A stretch of 64,000 bases of DNA from Chryseobacterium tructae (GTDB lineage Bacteria > Bacteroidota > Bacteroidia > Flavobacteriales > Weeksellaceae), in NCBI RefSeq assembly GCF_030409875.1, contig NZ_JAUFQR010000001.1, positions 930,001-994,000 on the forward strand, given 5' to 3'. The translations under genes were made by a program, and so were the position numbers. Shown one piece after another: positions 18,950-27,597 of this stretch (position 1 is its first letter; every line of letters begins with the position of its first letter). The notes beneath the pieces were generated by a model. The model worked only from the letters and a program-made list of their open reading frames with translations, did no database searches and was not told where the DNA came from.

Positions 18950-18986
18950 AATTCTATAGAAGCGGGCTTTAGCTCGCTTATTTTTT
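18950..18986 (+). repeat. Dispersed hairpin repeat, copy 1 (also terminator-like)
   Basis: AAATTCTATAG then AGCGGGCTTTAGCTCGCT and a T run. The same roughly 30-bp unit recurs at 27450 with two or three differences, in both cases shortly after the last gene of a transcript. It can act as the terminator of pdxH. The remainder of the 325-bp gap (18987-19183) shows no gene. Confidence 0.7.
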
Positions 18987-19183
18987 ATAGTTATTCTAAA
19001 GGTAAATACTTGCCGAAATTTAATGATCCTAATCCGCTTTTTATAGGCGTTTTATGTTGATTCTAATCACGCCGTTTATCCTTCTAGAAAGGTCTAGGAA
19101 GTAAAAGGATATTGAGGTTTTAGGAAATTAAGGATCTGGAGTCTATAATTCAATATATATCCAATATCCGTAATGATAAGGCA

Positions 19184-19213
19184 TAAAAAAGACCGTTTCT
19201 AAGAAACGGTCTT
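19184..19213 (-). terminator. Terminator of the HU gene
   Basis: AAGACCGTTTC (19189-19199) pairs with GAAACGGTCTT (19203-19213) with a three-base loop; the minus strand continues into T6. It is 21 bases past the HU stop codon. Confidence 0.85.
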
Positions 19214-19234
19214 GAATTTTTGTAATCTGAATGA

Positions 19235-19525
19235 TTATTTTTTCTTAGCACCAGAAACTGCATTTGATAAATCAGCTCCAGCCTTGAATTTAGCAACTTT
19301 TTTAGCAGCAATTTTAATTGGTTTTTTAGTTGCAGGGTTGATCCCTTGTCTAGCTGCTCTCTCAGCTACTGAGAAAGTACCGAAACCTACTAAAGAAACT
19401 TTTCCGTCTTTTTTCTTTAAAGTAGAAGTTACGTTACCAATGAAAGATTCTAAAGCTGCTTTTGCAGCCACTTTAGTGATACCTGCATCTTTTGCGATTG
19501 CGTCGATTAATTCAGACTTGTTCAT
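19235..19525 (-). CDS. HU family DNA-binding protein
   Basis: A 96-residue nucleoid protein. It starts MNKSELIDAIAKDAGITK, has the dimer core 'AALESFIGNVTSTLKKKDGKVSLVGFGTFSV', the DNA-binding arm 'ERAARQGINPATKKPIKIAAKKVAKFKAG', and a basic tail GAKKK. Arm proline is preserved in 'INPATKK'. Codon use is strongly biased, as expected of a highly expressed gene. It has its own promoter and terminator. Confidence 0.96.
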   Translation of the reverse strand: MNKSELIDAIAKDAGITKVAAKAALESFIGNVTSTLKKKDGKVSLVGFGTFSVAERAARQGINPATKKPIKIAAKKVAKFKAGADLSNAVSGAKKK

Positions 19526-19559
19526 AATTTTTAATATTAAAGTTAGTTCGTAATTATAG

Positions 19560-19589
19560 CAAATATAATACTATTTTCTAATTGTGCAA
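19560..19589 (-). promoter_or_regulatory. Promoter of the HU gene
   Basis: On the minus strand TTG (19589-19587), 19 bases, then TATATTTG (19567-19560). This is a good -33/-7 Bacteroidetes promoter, giving a leader of about 30 nt. Confidence 0.65.
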
Positions 19590-19912
19590 TTTTTTTATAA
19601 AAACTTATGCAAATTTTTTACTTTTCAGTGAAAATAGTTAAAATATGATAATTCGTGTTTTTACGAAAAATCTACGTTACGGGTTACTAAAATCATGCCA
19701 AATGCTTATGTTTATTGACTTTAGCAAAAACTTAATATTATTTCCTGTATTTATTAAATCCTAAATTGTGTATAAAGTATTGATATTTTTAAGAATATAA
19801 TTGTTAATAATATAAGTAATGGTCTATTTCTTTGTGTTTTATAAAATTAAACCCCGTTGTTTATGGGAGTTTTTTAATGGTAGTGAAGGTCTGTTTTATT
19901 AATTTTTATTAA

Positions 19913-19920
19913 TAAATTTG
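19913..19920 (+). promoter_or_regulatory. -7 box for panD
   Basis: TAAATTTG followed by four bases and the panD ATG, the same spacing as at 949 and 51629. The transcript is probably leaderless. The rest of the gap (19590-19912) shows no gene. Confidence 0.5.
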
Positions 19921-19924
19921 CAGC

Positions 19925-20274
19925 ATGTTAATAGAAGTTTTTAAGTCAAAGATTCATAGGGTTAGAGTTACAGCCTCAGACCTTAATTATATAGGAAGTA
20001 TAACGATAGATGAAGATCTTATAGAAGCTGCAGGTCTAGTAGTGGGAGAGAGGGTCTATATCGTGAATGTAAACAACGGAGAACGTTTGATACGTATGTG
20101 ATCAAAGGGAAAAGAAAATCTGGAGAAGTTTGTCTTAATGGGCCTGCTGCAAGAAAAGTACAGAAGGATGATATCATCATCATTATTGCTTATGCACAAA
20201 TGACCCCTGAAGAAGCTAAAGACTTCCAGCCAAAGATCGTTTTCCCGGATGAAAAAACAAACCTTCTTACGTAA
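19925..20274 (+). pseudogene. panD: Aspartate 1-decarboxylase, split by a frameshift
   Basis: PanD makes beta-alanine for pantothenate and CoA. The protein starts [20 protein letters not shown] and has the self-cleavage site G24-S25 in 'YIGSITID', where the serine becomes the catalytic pyruvoyl group. The first frame stops at 20101 after 58 codons; adding one T to the TTT at 20086-20088 continues as [35 protein letters not shown], including the conserved 'NGPAAR', and ends at 20274, for 116 residues, the normal length. Each half is too short to stand out. As panD is a biosynthetic gene, a base-call error is the likeliest cause. Confidence 0.88.
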
Positions 20275-20277
20275 TTC

Positions 20278-21354
20278 ATGGAGAAAACATCAAAAAGTCC
20301 TTTAAAATCAATACTTACAATAGTAATATCGCTTGCTTTTGCAGGCTTTTTTTTATGGCTTGCCTTACGCGGGCTTGATTTTAAAGTGATTCAACAGTCA
20401 TTGGCTAAGGCCAACTATCTTTGGGTATTGTTTGCGTCTGTATTTGGCCTTTTAGCGTATTGGTTCAGAGCAATTCGTTGGAATCTGATGCTGGAGCCGA
20501 TGGGGCATAGTATTTCCAATTCCAATTCGCTTTGGTCTATTTCCTTTGGATATCTTATGAACCTTACTATTCCGCGAAGTGGAGAACTGGCAAGAGCTAC
20601 TGCTTTATATGGAGTGGAAAAAGTACCTGTAGATAAATCTTTCGGAACAATTATCCTGGAAAGAGTCGTGGATCTGATGTGTATGCTTATCTTTTTACTT
20701 CTAACAGTAATATTTAAGTTTAATGCAATTCGTTCGTTCTTTGATTTTGTCATGAATAAAAAAGGGGAAAAGGAAAAATTTGTTCCTAACTTTTTTGAGA
20801 GACAAATGATGAAGCTGGGAGTAAGTGATTTTGAAGCATTTTATTTTTATATTAAAATTGCCATAGGAGTATTGATTCTAGTAGGTATAGGGCTTCTTTA
20901 TAAATATAAAAAGGAGAAACTGATTAATTTTGGAAAAGGTATTCTTCAAGGGCTAACTTCTATTTTCAAATTAAAAGAAAAAGGAAAGTTCATTCTTTAT
21001 ACATTAGGAATCTGGATTTCTTATTATTTTGCAGCATATCTGGTATGTTTTGCCCTTCCTGAAACTTCAGCGTTTACTTTTGCAGATGGTTTCTTTATTA
21101 TTGTTGTAGGAACAATGGGGATGATTATTCCGGCGAGTGGTGGAATTGGAGCCTATAATCTGGCGATGAAGTATGGTTTTATGGCGCTTTTTATCTCAGT
21201 GGGGAAAAGTGCCGATCTTGGTGGGGAAATGGGGCTTACCTATTCTTTTATTTCTTTACCGCTTCAAATTGTGATTATGCTGGTTATGGGACTTATTTCT
21301 ATTCCAATGCTGGCAAAAGCAAGAAATGAAGCTGCTTCAAAGAAGGATTTTTAA
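20278..21354 (+). CDS. Lysylphosphatidylglycerol synthetase-type transmembrane (flippase-like) protein
   Basis: A 358-residue inner-membrane protein with about eight hydrophobic segments and the UPF0104/LPG_synthase_TM motifs 'YWFRAIRWNLMLEP' (about 61-74), 'NLTIPRSGELARATALY' and 'GMIIPASGGIGAYNLAMKYGF'. There is no soluble synthetase domain, so it is the flippase-like part only; substrates of such proteins are lipids but none is established here. It begins three bases after the panD stop, so it is cotranscribed with panD, an arrangement that need not mean shared function. Confidence 0.85.
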   Translation: MEKTSKSPLKSILTIVISLAFAGFFLWLALRGLDFKVIQQSLAKANYLWVLFASVFGLLAYWFRAIRWNLMLEPMGHSISNSNSLWSISFGYLMNLTIPRSGELARATALYGVEKVPVDKSFGTIILERVVDLMCMLIFLLLTVIFKFNAIRSFFDFVMNKKGEKEKFVPNFFERQMMKLGVSDFEAFYFYIKIAIGVLILVGIGLLYKYKKEKLINFGKGILQGLTSIFKLKEKGKFILYTLGIWISYYFAAYLVCFALPETSAFTFADGFFIIVVGTMGMIIPASGGIGAYNLAMKYGFMALFISVGKSADLGGEMGLTYSFISLPLQIVIMLVMGLISIPMLAKARNEAASKKDF

Positions 21355-21380
21355 AAAATAATTCAATCATGATATGATAT

Positions 21381-21411
21381 AAAGGTTCAATTTTTTAATT
21401 GAGCCTTTTTT
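21381..21411 (+). terminator. Terminator after the panD operon
   Basis: AAGGTTCAATT pairs with AATTGAGCCTT (one G-U pair) followed by T6. Confidence 0.8.
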
Positions 21412-21450
21412 GTTGTCGTTAATTTAACCGGTAAAATTAGACTTAATTGC

Positions 21451-21482
21451 TTTGTATCCATTATTTTTAGCAAATAAATTTG
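21451..21482 (+). promoter_or_regulatory. Promoter of the Ter module
   Basis: TTTG at 21451-21454, 20 bases, then TAAATTTG at 21475-21482. It is the best-formed Bacteroidetes promoter in the window and lies 57 bases before the first TerD ATG. Confidence 0.65.
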
Positions 21483-21539
21483 GTTAATTCGTAAATCACA
21501 TCTATCTTAATGCAAAAATAATTCATAAGATAAAATACT

Positions 21540-22115
21540 ATGGCAATTAATCTACAGAAAGGACAAAAGATCGAGATCGGATTGACTAAAATGACGATAG
21601 GACTTGGTTGGGATCCTAATGAAGGGACAGGCTACGACTTTGATCTTGATGCATCCGCAATCATGATCGATTCTGACAGAAAATTAGTAAGCGAAGAATA
21701 TTTTGTTTTTTATAATAATCTTACTTCACCGGATGGTGCTCTTACCCATACCGGAGATGATCCGAGTGGAAAGAACAGTGACGGAGATGATGATGAGGCT
21801 ATTATTATCGACCTTGATAAAGTAGATTCAAGGGTAGAGGAAATTCTTTTTGTGGTGACTATTGAGGATTTTGAAAGAAGAAAACAAAACTTTGGACAGG
21901 TAAGAAATTCTTATATCAGAGTGGTGGATAATAGCACCAACCAGGAGATTGCAAAATACGAGTTGGATGAAGATTTCTCTATTGAAACGGGTGTTGAATT
22001 CGGAAGACTGTATAAAAGAAATGGAAGCTGGAAATTTGAAGCATCAGGAATAGGCTACAGAGCAGATCTTGGATTCTTCCTTGAAAAATATTATAAAGGA
22101 CAAATCATCAAATAA
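21540..22115 (+). CDS. TerD family protein 1
   Basis: A 191-residue TerD-domain protein. Calcium-binding family signatures are 'GLGWDPNEGTGYDFDLDASAIMI' (about 20-43), 'GDDPSGKNSDGDDDEAIIIDLDKV' and 'RNSYIRVVDNSTNQEIAKYELDED'. Proteins of this family are tied to tellurite resistance, phage inhibition and general stress responses; the molecular task is not known. It opens a six-gene same-strand module (two TerD, two vWA, phosphatase, kinase) behind a strong promoter, and shares its first residues (MAINLQKGQ) with the next gene, a tandem duplication. Confidence 0.93.
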   Translation: MAINLQKGQKIEIGLTKMTIGLGWDPNEGTGYDFDLDASAIMIDSDRKLVSEEYFVFYNNLTSPDGALTHTGDDPSGKNSDGDDDEAIIIDLDKVDSRVEEILFVVTIEDFERRKQNFGQVRNSYIRVVDNSTNQEIAKYELDEDFSIETGVEFGRLYKRNGSWKFEASGIGYRADLGFFLEKYYKGQIIK

Positions 22116-22138
22116 AAAATTAAATACACAAAATAGCT

Positions 22139-22813
22139 ATGGCAATTAATTTACAGAAAGGTCAAACGATTGATTTAAGGAAAAATGACCGTGGAGAAAA
22201 TGTTTATGATCTTTCAAAAGTAACGATAGGCTTAGGATGGGATGTAAGAAAGCAAGGCGGTTTCTTCGGAAAATTGTTTAATAAGGATGCAGAATATGAT
22301 CTTGATGCAGTAGCATTTCTTTTAGATGGAAACGGAAAAGTTGCCAATCTTGGAAGAACGGTTCAGACCAATGATGGAAGACAGGTTGGTCTTTATCAGG
22401 GGGATGTGGTTTTCTTTAATTCTATGCAGCACCCAAGTGGAAATGTATGGTTGACGGGAGATAACAGAACCGGTGCCGGAGATGGTGATGATGAGCAGAT
22501 CATTGTAAAATTGGATCAGTTAGATCAAAGCTATCAGAAAATTGTATTTCTTGTTACTATTTATCAGGGAAGAAGCAATAATCAACACTTCGGAATGATT
22601 GAAAACGCATTTATCCGCGCAGTAGATGCTACAGGGAAAGAGATTACGAAATACAGCCTTTCCGGAGATTCGAGTATGAACGGCATGTGTGCGATGGTTT
22701 TTGCTGAAGCATACCGTCATAATGGTGACTGGAAGTTCCGTGCCGTCGGAGAACCTCACAATACAGATAACTTTATTGATATCCTGAGACAGCAGTATTC
22801 GTATTCAAACTAG
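22139..22813 (+). CDS. TerD family protein 2
   Basis: A 224-residue TerD-domain paralogue of the previous gene, 23 bases downstream. It has 'VTIGLGWDVRKQGGFFGKLFNKDAEYDLDAVAFLLD', 'WLTGDNRTGAGDGDDEQIIVKLDQL' and 'NAFIRAVDATGKEITKYSLSGD'. An insert of about 12 residues ('KQGGFFGKLFNK') after the first signature separates it from TerD 1. The Asp-rich loops that bind calcium are intact. Both copies are likely cytoplasmic and may form the platform on which the following vWA and kinase/phosphatase proteins act. Confidence 0.93.
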   Translation: MAINLQKGQTIDLRKNDRGENVYDLSKVTIGLGWDVRKQGGFFGKLFNKDAEYDLDAVAFLLDGNGKVANLGRTVQTNDGRQVGLYQGDVVFFNSMQHPSGNVWLTGDNRTGAGDGDDEQIIVKLDQLDQSYQKIVFLVTIYQGRSNNQHFGMIENAFIRAVDATGKEITKYSLSGDSSMNGMCAMVFAEAYRHNGDWKFRAVGEPHNTDNFIDILRQQYSYSN

Positions 22814-22841
22814 ACTTTAGATTTCTATTCAACATACAAGC

Positions 22842-22870
22842 CGGCTGGGAAGTCTTCGACTTCCTCCGCC
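22842..22870 (+). promoter_or_regulatory. Intercistronic hairpin in the Ter module
   Basis: GGAAGTC (22848-22854), loop TTC, GACTTCC (22858-22864), extended by CGGC and GCCG at the flanks. There is no T run, so it is not a classical terminator. It lies between TerD 2 and the first vWA gene and could protect mRNA ends or lower downstream expression. Confidence 0.45.
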
Positions 22871-22894
22871 GACTTCAGAATTAATAACCACTTT

Positions 22895-23532
22895 ATGACC
22901 AGAAGATTATTAGCCTATTTTTACTGGATACTTCAGGCTCCATGAATGGAGAACCTATCCAGGCACTGAATAATGGATTCAGTGGGCTCATCAGTATGCT
23001 TCGTGCAGATCCGCAAGCGATGGACAGCCTTCATTTAAGTGTCATTACCTTTGATAGAGAGGTCAAAAATATCATTCCGTTAACAGCTCTTGCCAATTTT
23101 TATCCCATGGAAATTACCTGTCCGGATAGTGGCCCTACCCATACGGGAGCAGCCCTGGAAATGGTAGCTGAGCTTGTTCAGAAAGATCTTGTAAAAGGTT
23201 CTGAAGGTGAAAAAGGAGACTGGCAGCCTTTACTTTTTATATTTACGGATGGAAAGCCATCGGATATTCAAAAATACAGACAAATGATACCTGTACTTAG
23301 GAGCCTTGAATTTGGAGCCATTGTAGGCTGTGCAGCAGGCCCTAAAGCGGATGAACAGTTTCTTAAGGAACTGACAGATCATGTCGTAAAGCTGGATACT
23401 ACAGATGCTATCACACTCTCCTCTTTTTTCAAATGGGTGAGTACTTCTATTACGCAAGGAGGACATTCTCAGAATACAACAGATCACGTAACATTGCCTC
23501 CGCCACCATCGGAGCTTACTATTATTATTTAA
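22895..23532 (+). pseudogene. vWA domain protein of the Ter module, frameshift near the start
   Basis: A protein of about 212 residues almost entirely formed by a von Willebrand A domain. The MIDAS metal site is complete: 'LDTSGSMNG' near the N terminus, threonine in 'SGPTHTGAALE', and aspartate in 'FTDGKPSD'. From ATG 22895 the first codons (MTRRLLA) fall out of frame at about 22914; adding one C to CC gives MTRRLLALFLLDTSGSM, so the true start is here rather than at the internal ATG 22942, which would cut off the MIDAS DxSxS. It is 19 bases before the next vWA gene. Confidence 0.8.
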
Positions 23533-23551
23533 AAAAATTGTCTTTACAGTT

Positions 23552-24595
23552 ATGAGAAGACTGCCTATTTATTTTTTGATTGATGTCTCTGAGTCAATGG
23601 TAGGAGATCCGATCGAGCAGGTACAGGAAGGTATTTCCAATATCATCAGGGATCTGAAAAAAGACCCCTATTCATTGGAAACGGTTTACATTTCAGTGGT
23701 AGGTTTTGCTGGGGAAGCTGAAGTAATCACACCACTTCAGGATATCATTAGTTTTTATCCCCCAAAAATTCCAATTGGAAGCGGAACTTCATTGTCTCAA
23801 GGTTTGATTAAAATCATGGACTGCATTGATCAGGACATTGTAAAAACAACATACGATAGAAAAGGAGACTGGAAACCTATCGTTTTTCTGTTTACAGATG
23901 GTGTTCCTACAGACGATGCTACTAAAGCAATCGAAAGATGGAACAGTAAATATAATGGAAAGGCCAATACGATTGCAGTTTCTATAGGTGAAAATACCAA
24001 TTATAGACTTTTGGGTTCATTGGCAGATACCGTTTTGCTGTTCAATAATACAGACGAAAACTCTTATAAAGAATTTTTCAAATGGGTAACAGATTCTATT
24101 AAAACAACGAGCCAGAGCGTTACTGAAGCAAAAAAAGAAGGAATTAATTTATCTAAAATTGATTCCGTTATCCTTGAAAAGGTAGATCCACAAATGGAAC
24201 AGCGCTTCCCGGATAATAATTTTGTGGTTTTGAACGGTAAATGTTCAGAAACGGATAAGCTCTATCTCATGAAGTTTAAAAAAACATTCGGAGAATCAAG
24301 TATTCCCGGAATGTCAACTAGATATTACAAATTAGAGGGAGCTTATAAAATTGATGAAAAATCCTATTATAGACTGTCTTCTGCCCAAAGAAGTCACTTG
24401 AAAATTTCAATTGAAGAACTTCAGGGAGGAACTTCTTGCCCGCAGTGTGCCAATCCTATTGCGTTGGCAACCTGCTCATGTGGAGGAATTCATTGCCTGC
24501 AAGGAGAAGGATATAATAAGTGTCCTTGGTGTGGAACTTCAGATTATTACGGATATTCAGGAGGCGGATTTGATATCAACAGAACATTAGGTTAA
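23552..24595 (+). CDS. TerY-like vWA protein with C-terminal zinc ribbon
   Basis: A 347-residue protein. Residues about 3-190 form a vWA domain with MIDAS motifs 'LIDVSESMVGDP', 'GSGTSLSQGL' and 'FTDGVPTDD'. A middle region of about 90 residues follows, and the C terminus (about 293-330) carries cysteine pairs 'CPQCANP', 'CSCGGIHC' and 'CPWCG', a zinc-ribbon-like element found in TerY proteins. Established work on Ter systems groups TerY with a PP2C phosphatase and a protein kinase; both follow here. The vWA domain probably binds partner proteins in a metal-dependent way. Confidence 0.88.
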   Translation: MRRLPIYFLIDVSESMVGDPIEQVQEGISNIIRDLKKDPYSLETVYISVVGFAGEAEVITPLQDIISFYPPKIPIGSGTSLSQGLIKIMDCIDQDIVKTTYDRKGDWKPIVFLFTDGVPTDDATKAIERWNSKYNGKANTIAVSIGENTNYRLLGSLADTVLLFNNTDENSYKEFFKWVTDSIKTTSQSVTEAKKEGINLSKIDSVILEKVDPQMEQRFPDNNFVVLNGKCSETDKLYLMKFKKTFGESSIPGMSTRYYKLEGAYKIDEKSYYRLSSAQRSHLKISIEELQGGTSCPQCANPIALATCSCGGIHCLQGEGYNKCPWCGTSDYYGYSGGGFDINRTLG

Positions 24596-24606
24596 TCATA
24601 TTATCT

Positions 24607-25874
24607 ATGAAATACCTTCATTTTATTTGGGAATCGGAAAAAAGCCTATGGAAAAAGGGGTTATTTATAAAGAAAAAGAAGAATTTAAAGAAGCTCACTG
24701 GGTATTAAAACCTGCCCATTCAGGGAAGTTCTATGAATTCAATTTTGAAATGGCCGATTTTCCGAATATCAGGGTTAAAAATATTGGAAATCTGGAAGAA
24801 ACCGGACTTATATTTGAAAATAACAGTATTTCGGGAGTTCCTGCGACTCATAATATGTATCATCTGGATATAGAGTTTTTTCATACGGCGGATAAAGACA
24901 ATACTGAAATTAAAAGAGTTCAGTTATTGGTTAATAGTGATCCCAAATATTTATGGAAGAATATACCAAGTGACAGTAATTCTGAATGTTATAAAGAAGA
25001 TGAGGTTTCATTTCAAGGAGGTTTTTCAGACAGAAGAATTGTTGTGGTCTCTAAAAGAGGTCGCTCTCATGCGCATGAAGGGAAATTCAGAGAAGATGAT
25101 TTTGCAGTGAATGAACTTTCTTCAAATTGGAATATTGTTTCTGTTTCTGATGGAGCAGGCTCTGCTGTCATGGCAAGAGAAGGTTCAAGATTAGCGACAA
25201 TCTCTGTAAATCACTTTTTCAGTTCTTCGGAAGTTTTAAATGAAATTGAAAATAATATCAATATCATTTATACCTCAGAGGCTGCAAAGAAAGATCAGGA
25301 TGAAGCCAAAGAAAATGTGATAAGACGGCTTTATGAAGGTGTTTTATATGTTCATCATACATTGGAGAAGACAGCTTCAGAACATGATTTTTCTATCAAT
25401 GATCTGCATGCTACTCTTATTTTTACCTTAGTTAAAAAGTTTAGTTTTGGATATGTAGTTCTAAGTTTTGGAGTAGGAGACTGCCCCATCAATCTTATCA
25501 ATACTGATTTTTCCCAAGTCAGGCTTTTAAATACTATGGATGTGGGCGAGTTCAGTGGAGGAACTCGTTTTGTAACCATGAAGGAAATTTTCAACGATCA
25601 AATTGTTGCTCGTTTTGGGATAACCTGTGTTGAGGATTTTTCATATCTGGTGCTTATGACGGACGGCATTTATGATCCTAAATTTCTTACTGAAAATAAA
25701 CTTGAAGATACAGAAAACTGGAGGACATTTTTTAACGACCTTAACGGTGATAATGAAGATCGTTTGAAAATAGACTTTATCCATGATACAGAAATTGCTC
25801 AACAACTTCTCCACTGGACTGACTTCTGGAGCCGTGGAAACCATGACGATCGTACGCTGGCCATAATCTATTAA
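24607..25874 (+). CDS. PP2C-like protein phosphatase of the Ter module (probable early frameshift)
   Basis: A PP2C-type Ser/Thr phosphatase of about 420 residues. After a 130-residue N-terminal domain come the PP2C motifs 'SKRGRSHAHEGKFREDDFAV', 'VSVSDGAGSAVMAREGSR', 'LSFGVGDCPI', 'VLMTDGIYD' and the final 'GNHDDRTLAIIY', whose aspartates bind the catalytic metals. The long frame has no ATG until 24648. An ATG at 24607 reads MKYLHFIWESEK and joins the frame if one A is added to the A6 at 24638-24643, so that start is preferred; it may be an undercall. It should reverse the action of the neighbouring kinase-like protein. Confidence 0.82.
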
Positions 25875-25881
25875 TTAAAAT

Positions 25882-27393
25882 ATGAAAAATACCATAAAGG
25901 TTGTTTCTGTTCTGGATGCAGCCAAAACCTATGAATATGTAGATGAAAAACCAATTCAGGGCGGAGTAAAAGATGTTTACTTTTCGCCGGATAGGGAGTA
26001 TGTAGTTGCCTTTTATAGAAATCCGCTGGATGAAGGACAGAAAGAGAGGATTAGAAGAATCGTTTCTACTTATCTGCAAAATATCCAGAATGGTAATTCT
26101 TCTGAATACTTCTTGAATGAAATATTCAGATGGCCTTATGATATTGTAGAAAAAGAAAGGTTGACAGGGATTATAGTTCCTGTATACCATCAGAAATTCT
26201 CTTTTGCCAAAGGGTATATAGGTTCAGATAATATCCGGGGTGAAGATAAAGTAGGGAAGTGGTTCACTGCTCCTATGTTCAGAAATCCACAATATCCGCT
26301 AAGGCTTGATCCCTCTGAATTGGGAGATTGGTTAAGTTATTTTCAGATTGCCATTAATATCAGTCGAGGGGTAAAGAAGCTTCATCAGATGGGTTTAGCA
26401 CATTCAGATTTATCCTATAATAATATTCTGGTAGATCCTGTTACCAAATCTGCCTGTATTATTGATATTGATGGGCTTGTTGTTCCAAAATTATTCCCCC
26501 CGGAAGTAATAGGAACTGCAGACTTTATCGCTCCCGAAGTTTTAAAAACCCAACATTTGGGACTTCAGAATCCCGACAGACATTTGCCTAACCAAAAAAC
26601 CGATTTGCACGCTCTTGCTGTCCTGATCTATATGTATCTGTTGAGAAGGCATCCTCTTCGTGGTGGAAAAATTTGGGATCTGGATTCTGAAAAGGATGAA
26701 CTCATTTCTATGGGTGAAAAAGCTCTGTTTATAGAACATCCTAATGACCCTTCCAATAATGTAAAAGCCGACCATCTTAGAAAATGGGATGCTTTCTGGG
26801 GAGATCCCCAAAAAATACCTTACACAGTAACAGGTCCCTATATTGCAGATTTGTTCAGAAAGACATTTATAGACGGATTACACGATCCAATCCGACGTCC
26901 CACTGCCAATGAATGGGAAACTGCTTTATTGAAAACAGTAGATCTGATACAGCCTTGTAAGAATTCTGATTGTACTGAAAAATGGTACGTCTTTGATAAT
27001 ACCAGCAATCCGAAATGCCCTTTCTGCGGAACTCCACATCAGGGAACACTTCCGGTTTTGGACTTATACTTTAGGGTTGATGATGACGTCTGGAAACCTG
27101 AAAATCATAGGTTGATGGTGTATCACAATCAGTATTTATTCAAATGGCATGTGTCCAGAAAGGTGATTAGAAATGAAAATCTAACAATGCAGGATAAAAT
27201 GCCTGTAGGGTATTTTACATTTCATCAAGGAAAATGGGTGCTGGTGAATCAAAGTTTATCAGGAATGAAAGATATTACGGAACAGAAAGAAATTCCACCA
27301 GGATCGATGGTAGAACTTACTGACGGAAAGAAAATATTGTTATCTGCAGAGGATGGAGGAAGACTGATCTATGTGACAATGGCGAATCAATAG
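25882..27393 (+). CDS. Protein-kinase-like protein of the Ter module
   Basis: A 503-residue protein with a eukaryotic-type kinase fold: catalytic loop H174-S-D176-LSYN-N181, metal-binding 'IDIDG' at 194-198, and 'IAPEV' at 216-220 in the APE position. The beta-3 lysine is not clear ('DVYFSPDREYVVAFYRN' lacks the usual VAIK), so ATP binding may be unusual. After the kinase domain comes a zinc-ribbon-like 'CKNSDC...CPFCG' (about 357-382) and a beta-rich tail of 120 residues. It starts seven bases after the phosphatase stop, completing a TerY-phosphatase-kinase triad. Confidence 0.85.
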   Translation: MKNTIKVVSVLDAAKTYEYVDEKPIQGGVKDVYFSPDREYVVAFYRNPLDEGQKERIRRIVSTYLQNIQNGNSSEYFLNEIFRWPYDIVEKERLTGIIVPVYHQKFSFAKGYIGSDNIRGEDKVGKWFTAPMFRNPQYPLRLDPSELGDWLSYFQIAINISRGVKKLHQMGLAHSDLSYNNILVDPVTKSACIIDIDGLVVPKLFPPEVIGTADFIAPEVLKTQHLGLQNPDRHLPNQKTDLHALAVLIYMYLLRRHPLRGGKIWDLDSEKDELISMGEKALFIEHPNDPSNNVKADHLRKWDAFWGDPQKIPYTVTGPYIADLFRKTFIDGLHDPIRRPTANEWETALLKTVDLIQPCKNSDCTEKWYVFDNTSNPKCPFCGTPHQGTLPVLDLYFRVDDDVWKPENHRLMVYHNQYLFKWHVSRKVIRNENLTMQDKMPVGYFTFHQGKWVLVNQSLSGMKDITEQKEIPPGSMVELTDGKKILLSAEDGGRLIYVTMANQ

Positions 27394-27449
27394 TTCAATT
27401 TAGAAAGAAAGAGAGAAGTATAATTTCAACAATAAAATGGATATATTTA

Positions 27450-27482
27450 AATTCAATAGAAGCGGGCTTTAGCCCGCTTTTT
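27450..27482 (+). repeat. Dispersed hairpin repeat, copy 2 (terminator of the Ter module)
   Basis: AAATTCAATAG, then AGCGGGCTTTAGCCCGCT and T5: a perfect version of the hairpin at 18961. A second small inverted unit, TGGCTTTAGCCA, follows at about 27502. Together they look like members of a genome-wide repeat family. Confidence 0.7.
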
Positions 27483-27597
27483 ATATTTTATCCTAGTCCT
27501 AATGGCTTTAGCCAAAACTTATGTTCTTAATAGGCTTGCATGTTTTTACTCAATTATCTGCTCAATCTGCTTCATCCGCGAGAGATTTTATTTGTGA

